This document shows positions 36,092 through 43,331 of a stretch of DNA of 64,000 nucleotides, one piece after another. The stretch covers positions 22,020 through 86,019 of the forward strand of contig NZ_JACGLT010000014.1 of the NCBI RefSeq assembly GCF_014062315.1, read 5' to 3'. The notes below the pieces were generated by a model. That model did not search any database. It saw only the letters and a program-made list of their open reading frames with translations, and was not told the origin of the DNA. The stretch is from Gelidibacter maritimus (GTDB taxonomy: Bacteria > Bacteroidota > Bacteroidia > Flavobacteriales > Flavobacteriaceae). Made by a program: the position numbers and the translations under genes. Positions within the stretch are counted from its first letter, which is position 1; every line of letters begins with the position of its first letter.

Positions 36092-36157
36092 GAATAACGA
36101 ATATTGAATTTTGAACACTGAATATCGAAGTTTGATTTAGTCATACTATTCATATAT
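36092..36157. repeat. GAATAT/TATCGAA repeat element upstream of paaH
   Basis: The gap consists of reiterated GAATAACGAATATTGAAT and GAATATCGAAG-like words. The same type of sequence fills the next three gaps at 36527-36570, 37351-37454 and 37956-38053. Confidence 0.7.
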
Positions 36158-36526
36158 TTAGCTTTTATTTTTATTTTGTGATGTACGAATACTTGAAACG
36201 AAAATCGCAATTAGTTCATTGTTCTCTTTCATTAACAGATTCAATCGTTCAATGTCTTTAATTAAATCAGCACCTTTTTGAATCTTGAGATTGACTAAGG
36301 ACTCTCTCAATTCCTTCAAGCACAACCTCATTTTATGAAGAAAATCTCTTGCAGACTCAGCACTTTGCGCCTCTCCGTAATTAAGAGCGGCAGAAGTTGC
36401 TGAACGAATTAATTGTTTTGACAAATGCTGTGAGGCGAAACTCCCATCAATTTTTCCACAGATTAAAATAACATCAACTGCAAACTGGATTAGTCGTTCT
36501 TCCAAATCATACTTATAACTTGCCAT
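36158..36526 (-). CDS. Four-helix bundle protein (S23/IVS type), second copy
   Basis: The 122-residue protein has the fold pattern LIQFAVDVILICGKI, SKQLIRSATSAALNYGEAQSAES, DFLHKMRLCLKELRES, which marks the other common subfamily of 23S rRNA-IVS four-helix-bundle proteins. It is not a recent duplicate of 27256-27642, since only the general pattern is shared. It sits between paaH and paaG, with palindromic repeat DNA on both sides. Function unknown; structural relatives bind nucleic acid. Confidence 0.87.
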   Translation of the reverse strand: MASYKYDLEERLIQFAVDVILICGKIDGSFASQHLSKQLIRSATSAALNYGEAQSAESARDFLHKMRLCLKELRESLVNLKIQKGADLIKDIERLNLLMKENNELIAIFVSSIRTSQNKNKS

Positions 36527-36570
36527 ATTAAACTTCTTTATTCGATATTAATCGGTTCGATATTCGATAT
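36527..36570. repeat. TTCGATATT repeat element
   Basis: TTCGATATTAATCGGTTCGATATTCGATATT fills the gap upstream (minus strand) of the four-helix-bundle gene; same word family as 37359-37428. Confidence 0.65.
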
Positions 36571-37350
36571 TCACACTCCTTTAAACTTCGGTTTTCTTTT
36601 TTCAACAAATGCCGCAACGCCTTCTGCATAATCTTCGGTTTGTGCGGCTTCTATTTGAAATTTAGATTCTAATGCCAACTGGGCTTCCAAATCGTTGGTC
36701 ATGGAGTCATTGAACAATTCCTTAATCATTCCCAAAGCTTTTGTAGGCATATTGGCAAGTTTCAAAGCCAGTTGATTGACATCCTCTTCAAAGCTTTCCA
36801 AAGGCAGAACTTTATAGAGCATTCCCATTTTTTCCGCTTCTTCTGCAGACACTTTATCGCCAAGCATAGCCAATGCTAATGCTTTTTGAAATCCGATAAG
36901 TCGCGGCAAGAAGAAAGTTCCCGCACTATCCGGTACTAAACCGATGAGGCTAAAGGCTTGGATAAAACTTACTTTTTCATGAGCTACAACTATATCGCAT
37001 GCCAAGGCAATATTTGCACCTGCTCCTGCCGCCACGCCGTTGATGGCGCCAATGATTGGCTTTTTAATCGCACGAATTCTGGTGATGATCGGATTGTAAT
37101 GTTCTTCCAAGATCTTTTTGAACCCCGGATTCAATTCTGGAGAGGTGACTTCTTTTAAATCTTGACCCGCGCAAAATGCTTTTCCATTTCCGGTCAAAAC
37201 AATGGCCCGAACGGCGTCATTTTTTTCACAAGCATCCAGTGTGTCTTGTAATCGTAACGCCATTTCACGATTAAAGCTGTTGAAGACTTCTGGGCGGTTG
37301 AGCGTGATATACGCAACACTATTTTTTATTTCTAATACTATTGAATTCAT
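36571..37350 (-). CDS. paaG: 1,2-Epoxyphenylacetyl-CoA isomerase (PaaG)
   Basis: The 259-residue crotonase-family protein is PaaG, which isomerises ring-1,2-epoxyphenylacetyl-CoA to the oxepin and later shifts a double bond. The CoA motif is GKAFCAGQDLKEV. GAGANIALACD has no hydratase Glu. FSLIGLVPDSAGTFFLPR carries the Asp-containing PDS motif typical of PaaG isomerases. It lies 104 bp from paaD in the gap series filled with TATCGAA repeats. Confidence 0.92.
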   Translation of the reverse strand: MNSIVLEIKNSVAYITLNRPEVFNSFNREMALRLQDTLDACEKNDAVRAIVLTGNGKAFCAGQDLKEVTSPELNPGFKKILEEHYNPIITRIRAIKKPIIGAINGVAAGAGANIALACDIVVAHEKVSFIQAFSLIGLVPDSAGTFFLPRLIGFQKALALAMLGDKVSAEEAEKMGMLYKVLPLESFEEDVNQLALKLANMPTKALGMIKELFNDSMTNDLEAQLALESKFQIEAAQTEDYAEGVAAFVEKRKPKFKGV

Positions 37351-37358
37351 ATTTTTTT

Positions 37359-37428
37359 AATATCGAATATCGAACTAAGAATAACGAATAATGAAGTGGG
37401 CTTAATCCAAACTTCATGATTCGTTATT
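37359..37428. repeat. Inverted repeat element in the paaG 5' region
   Basis: AATATCGAATATCGAAC (37359-37375) is followed by an inverted repeat with 18-nt arms (37380-37397 and 37411-37428, one mismatch, core AACGAATAATGAAGT). The identical 17-mer and a similar inverted repeat stand before paaD. Confidence 0.85.
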
Positions 37429-37454
37429 TATAAATCAGTATTCATTATTCATTC

Positions 37455-37955
37455 TCATTTTAAACATTTAAAATAATCAAAGGGTTCCAAACAGTCATCA
37501 CACTGAAATTGTGCTTTACACGCTGTTGAACCAAACTGACTCACCATTTTTGTGTTTGTTGAACCACATTGCGGACATTTTACAATGCGTTTGCCGTGCA
37601 ATAAAACATCTTTATCGGCTTCTGCACCCAAGGGAGCCGCGATGCCATAATCCTCCAAAGCTTTTCTGCCTCTTGGGGTAATCCAATCGGTGGTCCAAGC
37701 TGGGGATAAGATTAATTCTACTTCCGATTTATATCCTGCATCTTTTAAGGCTTTTTTGATATCGTCACCAATAACGTCCATCGCCGGACATCCACTATAG
37801 GTTGGTGTGATTTGAACTTTTACAATTCCATTTTCAATGAGAGCACTACGCACCACTCCCATGTCCATGATGGAAAGGACTGGGATTTCTGGATCGGAAA
37901 CTGTCTCCAGGATCGGGATTAATTTAGGGTCGATATGTTGTTCTGTTGTGATCAT
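37455..37955 (-). CDS. paaD: PaaD, metal-sulfur assembly factor of the phenylacetyl-CoA epoxidase
   Basis: The 166-residue protein has a DUF59/MIP18 domain (ILETVSDPEIPVLSIMDMG, TYSGCPAMDVI) and a C-terminal zinc-ribbon-like part with CPQCGS and CDDCLEPF. PaaD is needed for maturation of the epoxidase, probably of the PaaE iron-sulfur centre. The start at MITTEQHIDPKL is chosen. A further 21 codons upstream translate repeat DNA and do not match the family. The order on the strand is paaE-A-B-C-D. Confidence 0.94.
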   Translation of the reverse strand: MITTEQHIDPKLIPILETVSDPEIPVLSIMDMGVVRSALIENGIVKVQITPTYSGCPAMDVIGDDIKKALKDAGYKSEVELILSPAWTTDWITPRGRKALEDYGIAAPLGAEADKDVLLHGKRIVKCPQCGSTNTKMVSQFGSTACKAQFQCDDCLEPFDYFKCLK

Positions 37956-37959
37956 AGTT

Positions 37960-38029
37960 AATATCGAATATCGAACGCTGAATAATGAATTATGAAGTTT
38001 CGTTCGGATTAACTTCATTATTCGATATT
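37960..38029. repeat. Inverted repeat element in the paaD 5' region
   Basis: Starts with the same 17-mer AATATCGAATATCGAAC (37960-37976), 4 bp from the paaD ATG. It is followed by arms at 37981-37999 and 38011-38029 (about 16 of 19 pairs). Confidence 0.8.
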
Positions 38030-38053
38030 CAAACTTCCTTATTCATGATTTTG

Positions 38054-38806
38054 TCACCATTCCATATTTGGATAAGTGCGCTGCATATATTGTAGTTCCG
38101 CCAATAGGAATCCCATATGTTCGGTATGAATCCCCATTTTTCCTCCTTTTTGGAAGTATTTGGATTCTGGAATGGTCAAGGTTGATTCTTCTAATACCGT
38201 ATTTACTTTTTCGTAATAAGCGTTTTTTAATTTAGTAACATCTACGCCAATACCTTCTGAAACCATTGCTTTATCAGCGTCAGTCTGGTGGAACAATTCA
38301 TCGGTGTAGGTCCATAAGTCATCAATTGCCGCTTGCATTCGGTTTTGACTTTCTTCGGTGCCATCACCTAATCGCCTGATCCAATCCGATGAAAAACGTT
38401 GATGGTATCTTACCTCTTTTATGCATTTTGTAGCGATTGCCGCCAAGGTCATATCCTTGCTTTTTTTCAGCTCGGTCAAAAATAATAAGTGATATTCATC
38501 AAATAAAAAATGACGCGCCATGGTATATGCAAAATCGGTATTGGGCTGTTCTACCAAAAGCACGTTAACATATTCACGTTCTTTACGAAGCATGGCAATA
38601 TCATCTTCTGTACGCCCATCACCAGCTATTTTCGCGGCGTATTGATAGTAACTGCGTACTTGCCCTAATAAATCCAAAGAAATATTGGTACAGGCAATGT
38701 CGGTTTCCAAACTCGGTCCATGTCCGCAGAGTTCGCCTATGCGTTGCCCGAGGATTAGGGAGTTGTCGGCGATGCCGAGGATGTAATTGTATAGGGACTT
38801 TTTCAT
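38054..38806 (-). CDS. paaC: PaaC, structural subunit of phenylacetyl-CoA epoxidase
   Basis: The 250-residue ferritin-like protein pairs with PaaA in the epoxidase core but has no complete diiron site of its own. Family blocks are LGQRIGELCGHGPSLETDIA, NTDFAYTMARHFLFDEYHL and VRYHQRFSSDWIRRLGDG. It supports PaaA structurally. It is the fourth gene of the paaEABCD set, with 118 bp of repeat-bearing spacer before it. Confidence 0.95.
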   Translation of the reverse strand: MKKSLYNYILGIADNSLILGQRIGELCGHGPSLETDIACTNISLDLLGQVRSYYQYAAKIAGDGRTEDDIAMLRKEREYVNVLLVEQPNTDFAYTMARHFLFDEYHLLFLTELKKSKDMTLAAIATKCIKEVRYHQRFSSDWIRRLGDGTEESQNRMQAAIDDLWTYTDELFHQTDADKAMVSEGIGVDVTKLKNAYYEKVNTVLEESTLTIPESKYFQKGGKMGIHTEHMGFLLAELQYMQRTYPNMEW

Positions 38807-38889
38807 TTTTTAAATTGAAATTGAACTTATTCTAAAATCAACAATCAGGATTCACAAATCGCTAATCGTTTAATTCTAAGGTTAGCTTT

Positions 38890-38922
38890 GCTGAACCTAA
38901 AGGTTTCCTGCCTTCGCAGGAA
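38890..38922. repeat. 33-bp repeat with TTCC/GGAA palindrome next to the paaB stop
   Basis: One base different from 31919-31951. The palindrome TTCCTGC-CTTC-GCAGGAA is 38905-38922, 2 bp beyond the paaB stop codon. Confidence 0.85.
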
Positions 38923-38924
38923 GT

Positions 38925-39215
38925 CTACATGTACTTCACCTCATCAGGTAACTCATAAAACGTGGGATGACGATAGACCTTGTCTTTTGCTGGCTCAAAC
39001 ATTTCGCCATTGTGTTCCGGATTGGAGGCGGTGATGTTTTTGGATTCTACAACCCATATGCTGACGCCTTCATTCCTGCGCGTGTAAACGTCACGAGCAT
39101 TTTCTAAAGCCATATCTGCATCTGCGGCGTGTAAACTACCGAAATGTCGATGTTCCAGTCCGTTTTTACTTCTTACGAAGACTTCCCATAGAGGCCAATT
39201 CTTTGTTGTTGTCAT
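38925..39215 (-). CDS. paaB: PaaB, small subunit of phenylacetyl-CoA epoxidase
   Basis: The 96-residue protein matches PaaB: WPLWEVFVRSKNGLEHRHFGS, HAADADMALENARDVYTRR and SIWVVESKNITAS. PaaB bridges the PaaAC heterodimers in the large oxygenase complex. Length is as in the family. It follows paaA by 80 bp, a gap occupied by an AACCT/AGGTT palindrome. Confidence 0.95.
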   Translation of the reverse strand: MTTTKNWPLWEVFVRSKNGLEHRHFGSLHAADADMALENARDVYTRRNEGVSIWVVESKNITASNPEHNGEMFEPAKDKVYRHPTFYELPDEVKYM

Positions 39216-39264
39216 AGTTTTGTGACTTAATATTATGATTCAAACCTGTAAAGCTATAATTCAA

Positions 39265-39293
39265 ACCTACAAGGTTTTGAAAACCTTGCAGGT
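39265..39293. repeat. AACCT/AGGTT palindrome between paaA and paaB
   Basis: ACCTACAAGGTTTT and AAAACCTTGCAGGT, 14-nt arms with one mismatch and a one-base centre, 2 bp from the paaA stop codon. Confidence 0.85.
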
Positions 39294-39295
39294 GG

Positions 39296-40252
39296 TTATA
39301 CTGCTTCTTTTTCTTTTCTTTCGGCTTTCTTTTCGGCGTGTGCCATAGCGGCATCGCGCACCCACTCACCGCGTTCCCAGGCGCCAACCCTGGCTTTCAT
39401 ACGCTCTTTGTTCATTGGACCATGACCTTTGACCACTTGCCAAAACTCATCCCAGTCAATTTCACCAAAATCATAACTTCCGCGTTCTTCGTTCCATTTT
39501 AAATCGGGGTCAGGAATGGTCAAGCCAATCAAATCTGCTTGTGGCACAGTTTGATCAATGAATTGCTGACGTAATTCGTCATTGGATTTACGCTTCAGTT
39601 TCCATTTCATGGATTGTTCGGTATGCACAGATTCCGCGTCGGTAGGCCCCAACATCATTAAACTTGGCCACCACCATCGGTTTAAAGCATCTTGTGCCAT
39701 TTCTTTTTGTTCTGGTGTGCCGCTAGACAGCTTGATCATGATCTCATACCCTTGACGTTGATGGAAACTTTCTTCCTTACAAACCCTGACCATCGCTCTG
39801 GCATAAGGTCCAAAAGAAGTGCTGCATAAAGGCACTTGATTGATAATGGCCGCACCATCCACCAACCATCCAATAGCGCCGATATCGGCCCAAGTAATGG
39901 TTGGATAATTAAAAATACTTGAGTACTTAGCCTTGCCCGTGTGCAACTGCTCATACATTTCCTCACGTGAAATACCTAAAGTTTCAGTTGCAGAATAAAG
40001 ATATAGACCATGGCCTGCTTCGTCCTGGACTTTGGCCAATAACGCTACTTTCCGTCTTAAAGAAGGCGCTCTGGTGATCCAATTTCCTTCTGGAAGCATC
40101 CCGACGACTTCTGAATGCGCATGTTGCGACATCTGACGGATATGCGTCTGACGGTACTTTTCCGGCATCCAATCTTTCGGTTCAATTTTTTCGTCTCTTG
40201 CAATTCGTTCTTCGAACTGCTTTTCTAAATTTCTTATTTGCTCTTCACTCAT
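39296..40252 (-). CDS. paaA: PaaA, catalytic diiron subunit of phenylacetyl-CoA epoxidase
   Basis: PaaA adds one oxygen atom across the ring 1,2 bond of phenylacetyl-CoA. The bacterial multicomponent monooxygenase-like diiron ligands are visible: an ExxH at Glu78-His81 (QDEAGH) and a second ExxH at Glu161-His164 (KEESFHQ), with further acidic ligands at about residue 48 and 130s. The N-terminal [21 protein letters not shown] is usual, and the Lys/Glu-rich tail ends the protein at 318 residues. A 162-bp gap with a large hairpin separates it from paaE. Confidence 0.96.
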   Translation of the reverse strand: MSEEQIRNLEKQFEERIARDEKIEPKDWMPEKYRQTHIRQMSQHAHSEVVGMLPEGNWITRAPSLRRKVALLAKVQDEAGHGLYLYSATETLGISREEMYEQLHTGKAKYSSIFNYPTITWADIGAIGWLVDGAAIINQVPLCSTSFGPYARAMVRVCKEESFHQRQGYEIMIKLSSGTPEQKEMAQDALNRWWWPSLMMLGPTDAESVHTEQSMKWKLKRKSNDELRQQFIDQTVPQADLIGLTIPDPDLKWNEERGSYDFGEIDWDEFWQVVKGHGPMNKERMKARVGAWERGEWVRDAAMAHAEKKAERKEKEAV

Positions 40253-40289
40253 GATATTAAATATTAGTGAATGGTTAGTTGTATGTCTT

Positions 40290-40335
40290 AGATCTCACAG
40301 GTTTTATCCTGTTTACTATCGAGACTGTGAGATCT
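40290..40335. repeat. Large hairpin between paaE and paaA
   Basis: AGATCTCACAG and CTGTGAGATCT are perfect 11-bp arms around a 24-nt loop that contains AGGTTTTATCCT. Confidence 0.8.
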
Positions 40336-40414
40336 CGTTACACATATGATATTTTAGTAGCGTTTCATACTCTTTAGGCCTATTCTTTCAATAAACCTTG
40401 CTGCTGAATGTAAA

Positions 40415-41488
40415 TTAAACGTCAAAATCCACCACAACTTTATCACTTGTCGGGACGGCTTGGCAACTTAACACAAAATTCTGTTCTACTTCCTTATCAG
40501 CCAGCGCATAATTCTTTTTCATTTGTACCGAGCCCTCTAATACCTGACATTTGCAGGTGCTACAAACACCGCCTTTACAAGCAAATGGCAAATCGGCCCC
40601 AGCAGCCAAGGCACCATCGAGAATATTGTCAAAATCATCGTCCATGATAAAATGGAATTCTTTTCCACCGTCAATGATGGTGACTTGTGTTCCATCAATT
40701 CGCTGTTCCAGCACTTCAGCAATATGTTTATTTTCTTCTTCTGAACTCCCGGTAAAAAACAATTCAAAATGAATTCTATTCTTAGGCATTCCTGCGGCCT
40801 GTAATTCATCGCGAATTAAATAAATCATATCTTGCGGACCACAAATGAACGCATGTTGCGTATCTGGTATATCTATAAAGGTCTTGGTCAATACCGCCAA
40901 TTTCTCTTTGTCAAAACGTCCGTTCAAAAACGGAATGTCACGCTGTTCCTTCGTTAAAAAATAAAAGACCTGAAACCTTTCAAAGAACTCATTCTTAAGC
41001 TGTTCGATTTCTTCTTTAAAGATAATGGATTTTACCGTTCTGTTCAAGTAAAACAACTTAAAGGTGCTGTTTGGCTCCTCGTACAAATGGGTTTTGATGA
41101 TGGACATTAATGGCGTAATACCACTTCCAGCGGCAAATGCGATATAATTATTGCTCGCCTCAACATCTACATCAACCGTAAATTCACCGTGAGGCACCAT
41201 GACTTCAAGCGTATCTCCCCTTTTTAGTTCGTTGAATGCATAATTTGAAAACACGCCGTTCCGTATGGTTTTGACAGCAACTTTCCATTCGCCATCCAAT
41301 GGACTTGAGAATAGCGAATAATTACGCCGAATGTCTTCACCGTTTAACTCCTTGCGCAAAGTCAAATGCTGACCTTGGCGGTATTTAAATGTTTCTTTTA
41401 GCTCGTCAGGAATATCAAAAGCAATGACTACGCAATCTTTTGTTTCCTTGTAAATATCTGCCACTTTAAGGTTGTGGAATTCTGCCAT
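40415..41488 (-). CDS. paaE: PaaE, NAD(P)H-dependent reductase of phenylacetyl-CoA epoxidase
   Basis: The 357-residue reductase passes electrons from NAD(P)H through FAD and a 2Fe-2S cluster to PaaA. The FAD-binding RRNYSLFSSP, the NAD-binding GSGITPLMSII, and the C-terminal plant-type ferredoxin CKGGVCSTCKC with the last ligand Cys in VLSCQAV are present. The start at MAEFHNLKVADI is chosen over eight codons upstream that translate a repeat. It is the first paa gene after the regulator. The order E-A-B-C-D differs from the A-B-C-D-E of enterobacteria. Confidence 0.96.
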   Translation of the reverse strand: MAEFHNLKVADIYKETKDCVVIAFDIPDELKETFKYRQGQHLTLRKELNGEDIRRNYSLFSSPLDGEWKVAVKTIRNGVFSNYAFNELKRGDTLEVMVPHGEFTVDVDVEASNNYIAFAAGSGITPLMSIIKTHLYEEPNSTFKLFYLNRTVKSIIFKEEIEQLKNEFFERFQVFYFLTKEQRDIPFLNGRFDKEKLAVLTKTFIDIPDTQHAFICGPQDMIYLIRDELQAAGMPKNRIHFELFFTGSSEEENKHIAEVLEQRIDGTQVTIIDGGKEFHFIMDDDFDNILDGALAAGADLPFACKGGVCSTCKCQVLEGSVQMKKNYALADKEVEQNFVLSCQAVPTSDKVVVDFDV

Positions 41489-41502
41489 AATCCTATACCT
41501 AA

Positions 41503-41521
41503 CCCCTTCCAAAGGAAAGGG
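41503..41521. repeat. Hairpin repeat at the paaE 5' end (CCCTTTC family)
   Basis: CCCCTTCC and GGAAAGGG with one mismatch, followed by AATTTTTG. Partner of 31064-31082 before paaZ; both are 11-15 bp upstream of the ATG. Confidence 0.75.
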
Positions 41522-41591
41522 AATTTTTGTTTTATTAAATTCAGTTTAACTACAAGTACCTAAGCTCGAGGATAGGAAAACTTGCAGACAA

Positions 41592-41613
41592 CAAACTAAC
41601 ACTTGTTAGTTTG
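41592..41613. promoter_or_regulatory. Candidate TetR operator of the paa operon
   Basis: CAAACTAACA and TGTTAGTTTG are perfect 10-bp inverted arms with a 2-bp centre (CT). The site lies between the TetR gene and paaE and directly next to the -7 box at 41618-41625, covering the likely transcription start. Size and symmetry fit a TetR dimer. Confidence 0.75.
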
Positions 41614-41617
41614 AATA

Positions 41618-41625
41618 CAAATTTA
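41618..41625 (-). promoter_or_regulatory. Promoter -7 box (TAAATTTG) of the paaE operon
   Basis: Exact TAnnTTTG on the minus strand, 17 bp after the TetR stop codon and 130 bp upstream of paaE. The operator begins 4 bp further downstream. Confidence 0.6.
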
Positions 41626-41641
41626 CAAAATTTATTGTAAA

Positions 41642-42214
41642 CTATTTGTTAATTCCGTTGATAAGGACATCACTCAAGTTTTGTGCTAAGATTTTAGGAT
41701 CAAGGTCGTCTTTATTTGGGATCCATAAGTACAAGGAACGAAGTGTAGAAAGTATTGAAAACATAATGACCTCAGGATTAGTATCAACAATTTCGTTACT
41801 GGCTATTCCATTTTTGATGATGGCTACAAAATCCTGTTCATAACCCTCTCGAAGCTGTAAATAATACTCTAATTGCTCCTCTAAATGCATCCAATCATTA
41901 TTAAGTGAAGCCATTCCGTATGGGTTTTTAGTAGTAATGTCAACATGCAGCGCAACAATTAAATTTAATTTTCTGATGACCGTTTCGTCAGAATTTTTAA
42001 TGGTTTCCATGCCTTGGGTGAACGCTTCAGCCAAAGAAATGATGATGGCTTTAAGAATTTCTTGCTTAGAGTTGATATGATTGTAAAGACTTGCAGCCTT
42101 CATCCCCATAGCTGTTGCCAAATCTCGCATGGTAACCGCACTATAACCTTTTTCTTTAAAAAGTTTTGTGGCAGTATTAATGATTTCGTCTCTACGTGTG
42201 CCTTCGGTATTCAC
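41642..42214 (-). CDS. TetR/AcrR-family regulator, likely repressor of the paa operon
   Basis: The 190-residue protein has an N-terminal TetR helix-turn-helix (about 20-48, GYSAVTMRDLATAMGMKAASLYNH). A helical ligand-binding domain follows, with no obvious signature for its ligand. By position it should sense phenylacetyl-CoA or a related intermediate, as PaaR-type TetR repressors do in other bacteria. A perfect palindromic operator lies 28 bp after its stop codon, at the paaE promoter. I see no second copy upstream of its own start, so autoregulation is not evident. Confidence 0.9.
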   Translation of the reverse strand: MNTEGTRRDEIINTATKLFKEKGYSAVTMRDLATAMGMKAASLYNHINSKQEILKAIIISLAEAFTQGMETIKNSDETVIRKLNLIVALHVDITTKNPYGMASLNNDWMHLEEQLEYYLQLREGYEQDFVAIIKNGIASNEIVDTNPEVIMFSILSTLRSLYLWIPNKDDLDPKILAQNLSDVLINGINK

Positions 42215-42289
42215 GATTCTAAGATTAAAATTCGATATTTTGATTCAAGGGTTTGTTCAATAATTCGTAAATTTAAACAAAAGAAAGTT

Positions 42290-42601
42290 ATGGGAATTTT
42301 TGATTTTATATTCGGTATCAAAAAAAGACAGATTCATGAACTTTTAGAAAAAGATGCCATTATTCTTGATGTTCGAACTCAAAGGGAATGGGACAATGGG
42401 CATATTAAGCATGCAAAACACATTCCTTTGGATGAATTGAAAGATAGGGTTGGCGAACTCAAGAAGTTAAACAAACCCGTTATAACGTGCTGTGCGAGTG
42501 GCGCCAGGTCAGCAAAGGCAGCCGAATACTTAAACCTAAATAATATCATCGCTACCAATGGTGGTGGCTGGTTGAGCTTGAGAAGGAAAGTGACCTCCTA
42601 A
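42290..42601 (+). CDS. Single-domain rhodanese-like protein
   Basis: The 103-residue protein starts MGIFDFIFGIKKRQIHELL and contains a rhodanese domain with ILDVRTQREWDNGHIKHAKHIP. The active loop is CCASGARS, with the catalytic Cys at about residue 68 (CASGAR pattern). Single-domain rhodaneses transfer sulfane sulfur in the cytoplasm. The frame is open for 92 codons upstream, antisense to the TetR gene, and those are rejected as coding. It is a monocistronic unit divergent from the TetR gene. Confidence 0.9.
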   Translation: MGIFDFIFGIKKRQIHELLEKDAIILDVRTQREWDNGHIKHAKHIPLDELKDRVGELKKLNKPVITCCASGARSAKAAEYLNLNNIIATNGGGWLSLRRKVTS

Positions 42602-42673
42602 ACCCCACTCAGCTCTCCCAAATGCTTAGAGTTTCAGAACATACTGCCTGTTGCGAAATGCAGGTTTTTAAAC

Positions 42674-43285
42674 TTACAGTTTGATGTTCTGTAAATCGTC
42701 TGAAGATTTTATATAACTGCCGTCATACTGTAGGGTCCAGCCCATAGAACTGGTCAGGATATAAAATTTTGACAATTCGCTGATCAGACGATTCTGGGCA
42801 TTACTTTTTAAATTTGAGGCTTCAATCTTTTTCATCAATTGCACCCTGACTTTATCTTTAATTTTATTGTAATCTTCTGCTTTAAAAGGATTTAAATAAT
42901 CCGCTGTGACATCATAATACTCAAAATCCGGATTGATATTGATCTCTTCTTTCGGGATACTTATAATTTTGAGAGTTTTGGAGGCTTCATCCAACTCGTA
43001 TTCGATTTGACTTAAATCGTAGGAAACCGTCACATCGGCATTGACCACGACAAGAGCTTTCTTTTCGACATTGACCAAATTGGCAAAAATAGCTTTTGAG
43101 TTTTTATAGGTAAACACCTGACTGAAGTGGCCTTCAGTAACAACTAATTTGCTGACGTTCCTGATCTGCTCTTGGATGAGTGCAGAGTTTTCTTGCAGAA
43201 TGGTTTCATCCTTATCATTAATAATATAGCGATAGCCGAACATAACGACCAGCACCAAAATTAAAACGTATAGGAGTTTGCGCAT
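42674..43285 (-). CDS. DUF4230 membrane-anchored protein
   Basis: The 203-residue protein has one N-terminal membrane helix (residues 4-21) and a DUF4230 domain: LVVTEGHFSQVFTYKNS, ADVTVSYDLSQIEYELD and KIISIPKEEININPDFEYYD. The family is widespread and of unknown function; the bulk is expected outside the cytoplasm. It lies downstream of gldB-gldC by 46 bp and may be a third gene of that operon. Confidence 0.88.
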   Translation of the reverse strand: MRKLLYVLILVLVVMFGYRYIINDKDETILQENSALIQEQIRNVSKLVVTEGHFSQVFTYKNSKAIFANLVNVEKKALVVVNADVTVSYDLSQIEYELDEASKTLKIISIPKEEININPDFEYYDVTADYLNPFKAEDYNKIKDKVRVQLMKKIEASNLKSNAQNRLISELSKFYILTSSMGWTLQYDGSYIKSSDDLQNIKL

Positions 43286-43331
43286 CGATTATTTATAATA
43301 TGAAAATCCCTGTCAGGCTTTTAAAGTATGA

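Noticed and set aside
36092-36118. Nine extra codons upstream of the PaaH Rossmann motif
   Set aside because: They translate repeat DNA; the motif GIIGSG should begin at the N-terminus.
37956-38018. 21 extra codons upstream of PaaD
   Set aside because: They translate the TATCGAA repeat and do not match the family.
42014-42289. 92-codon extension upstream of the rhodanese
   Set aside because: It is antisense to the TetR gene and contains none of the rhodanese domain; MGIFDF is the natural start.
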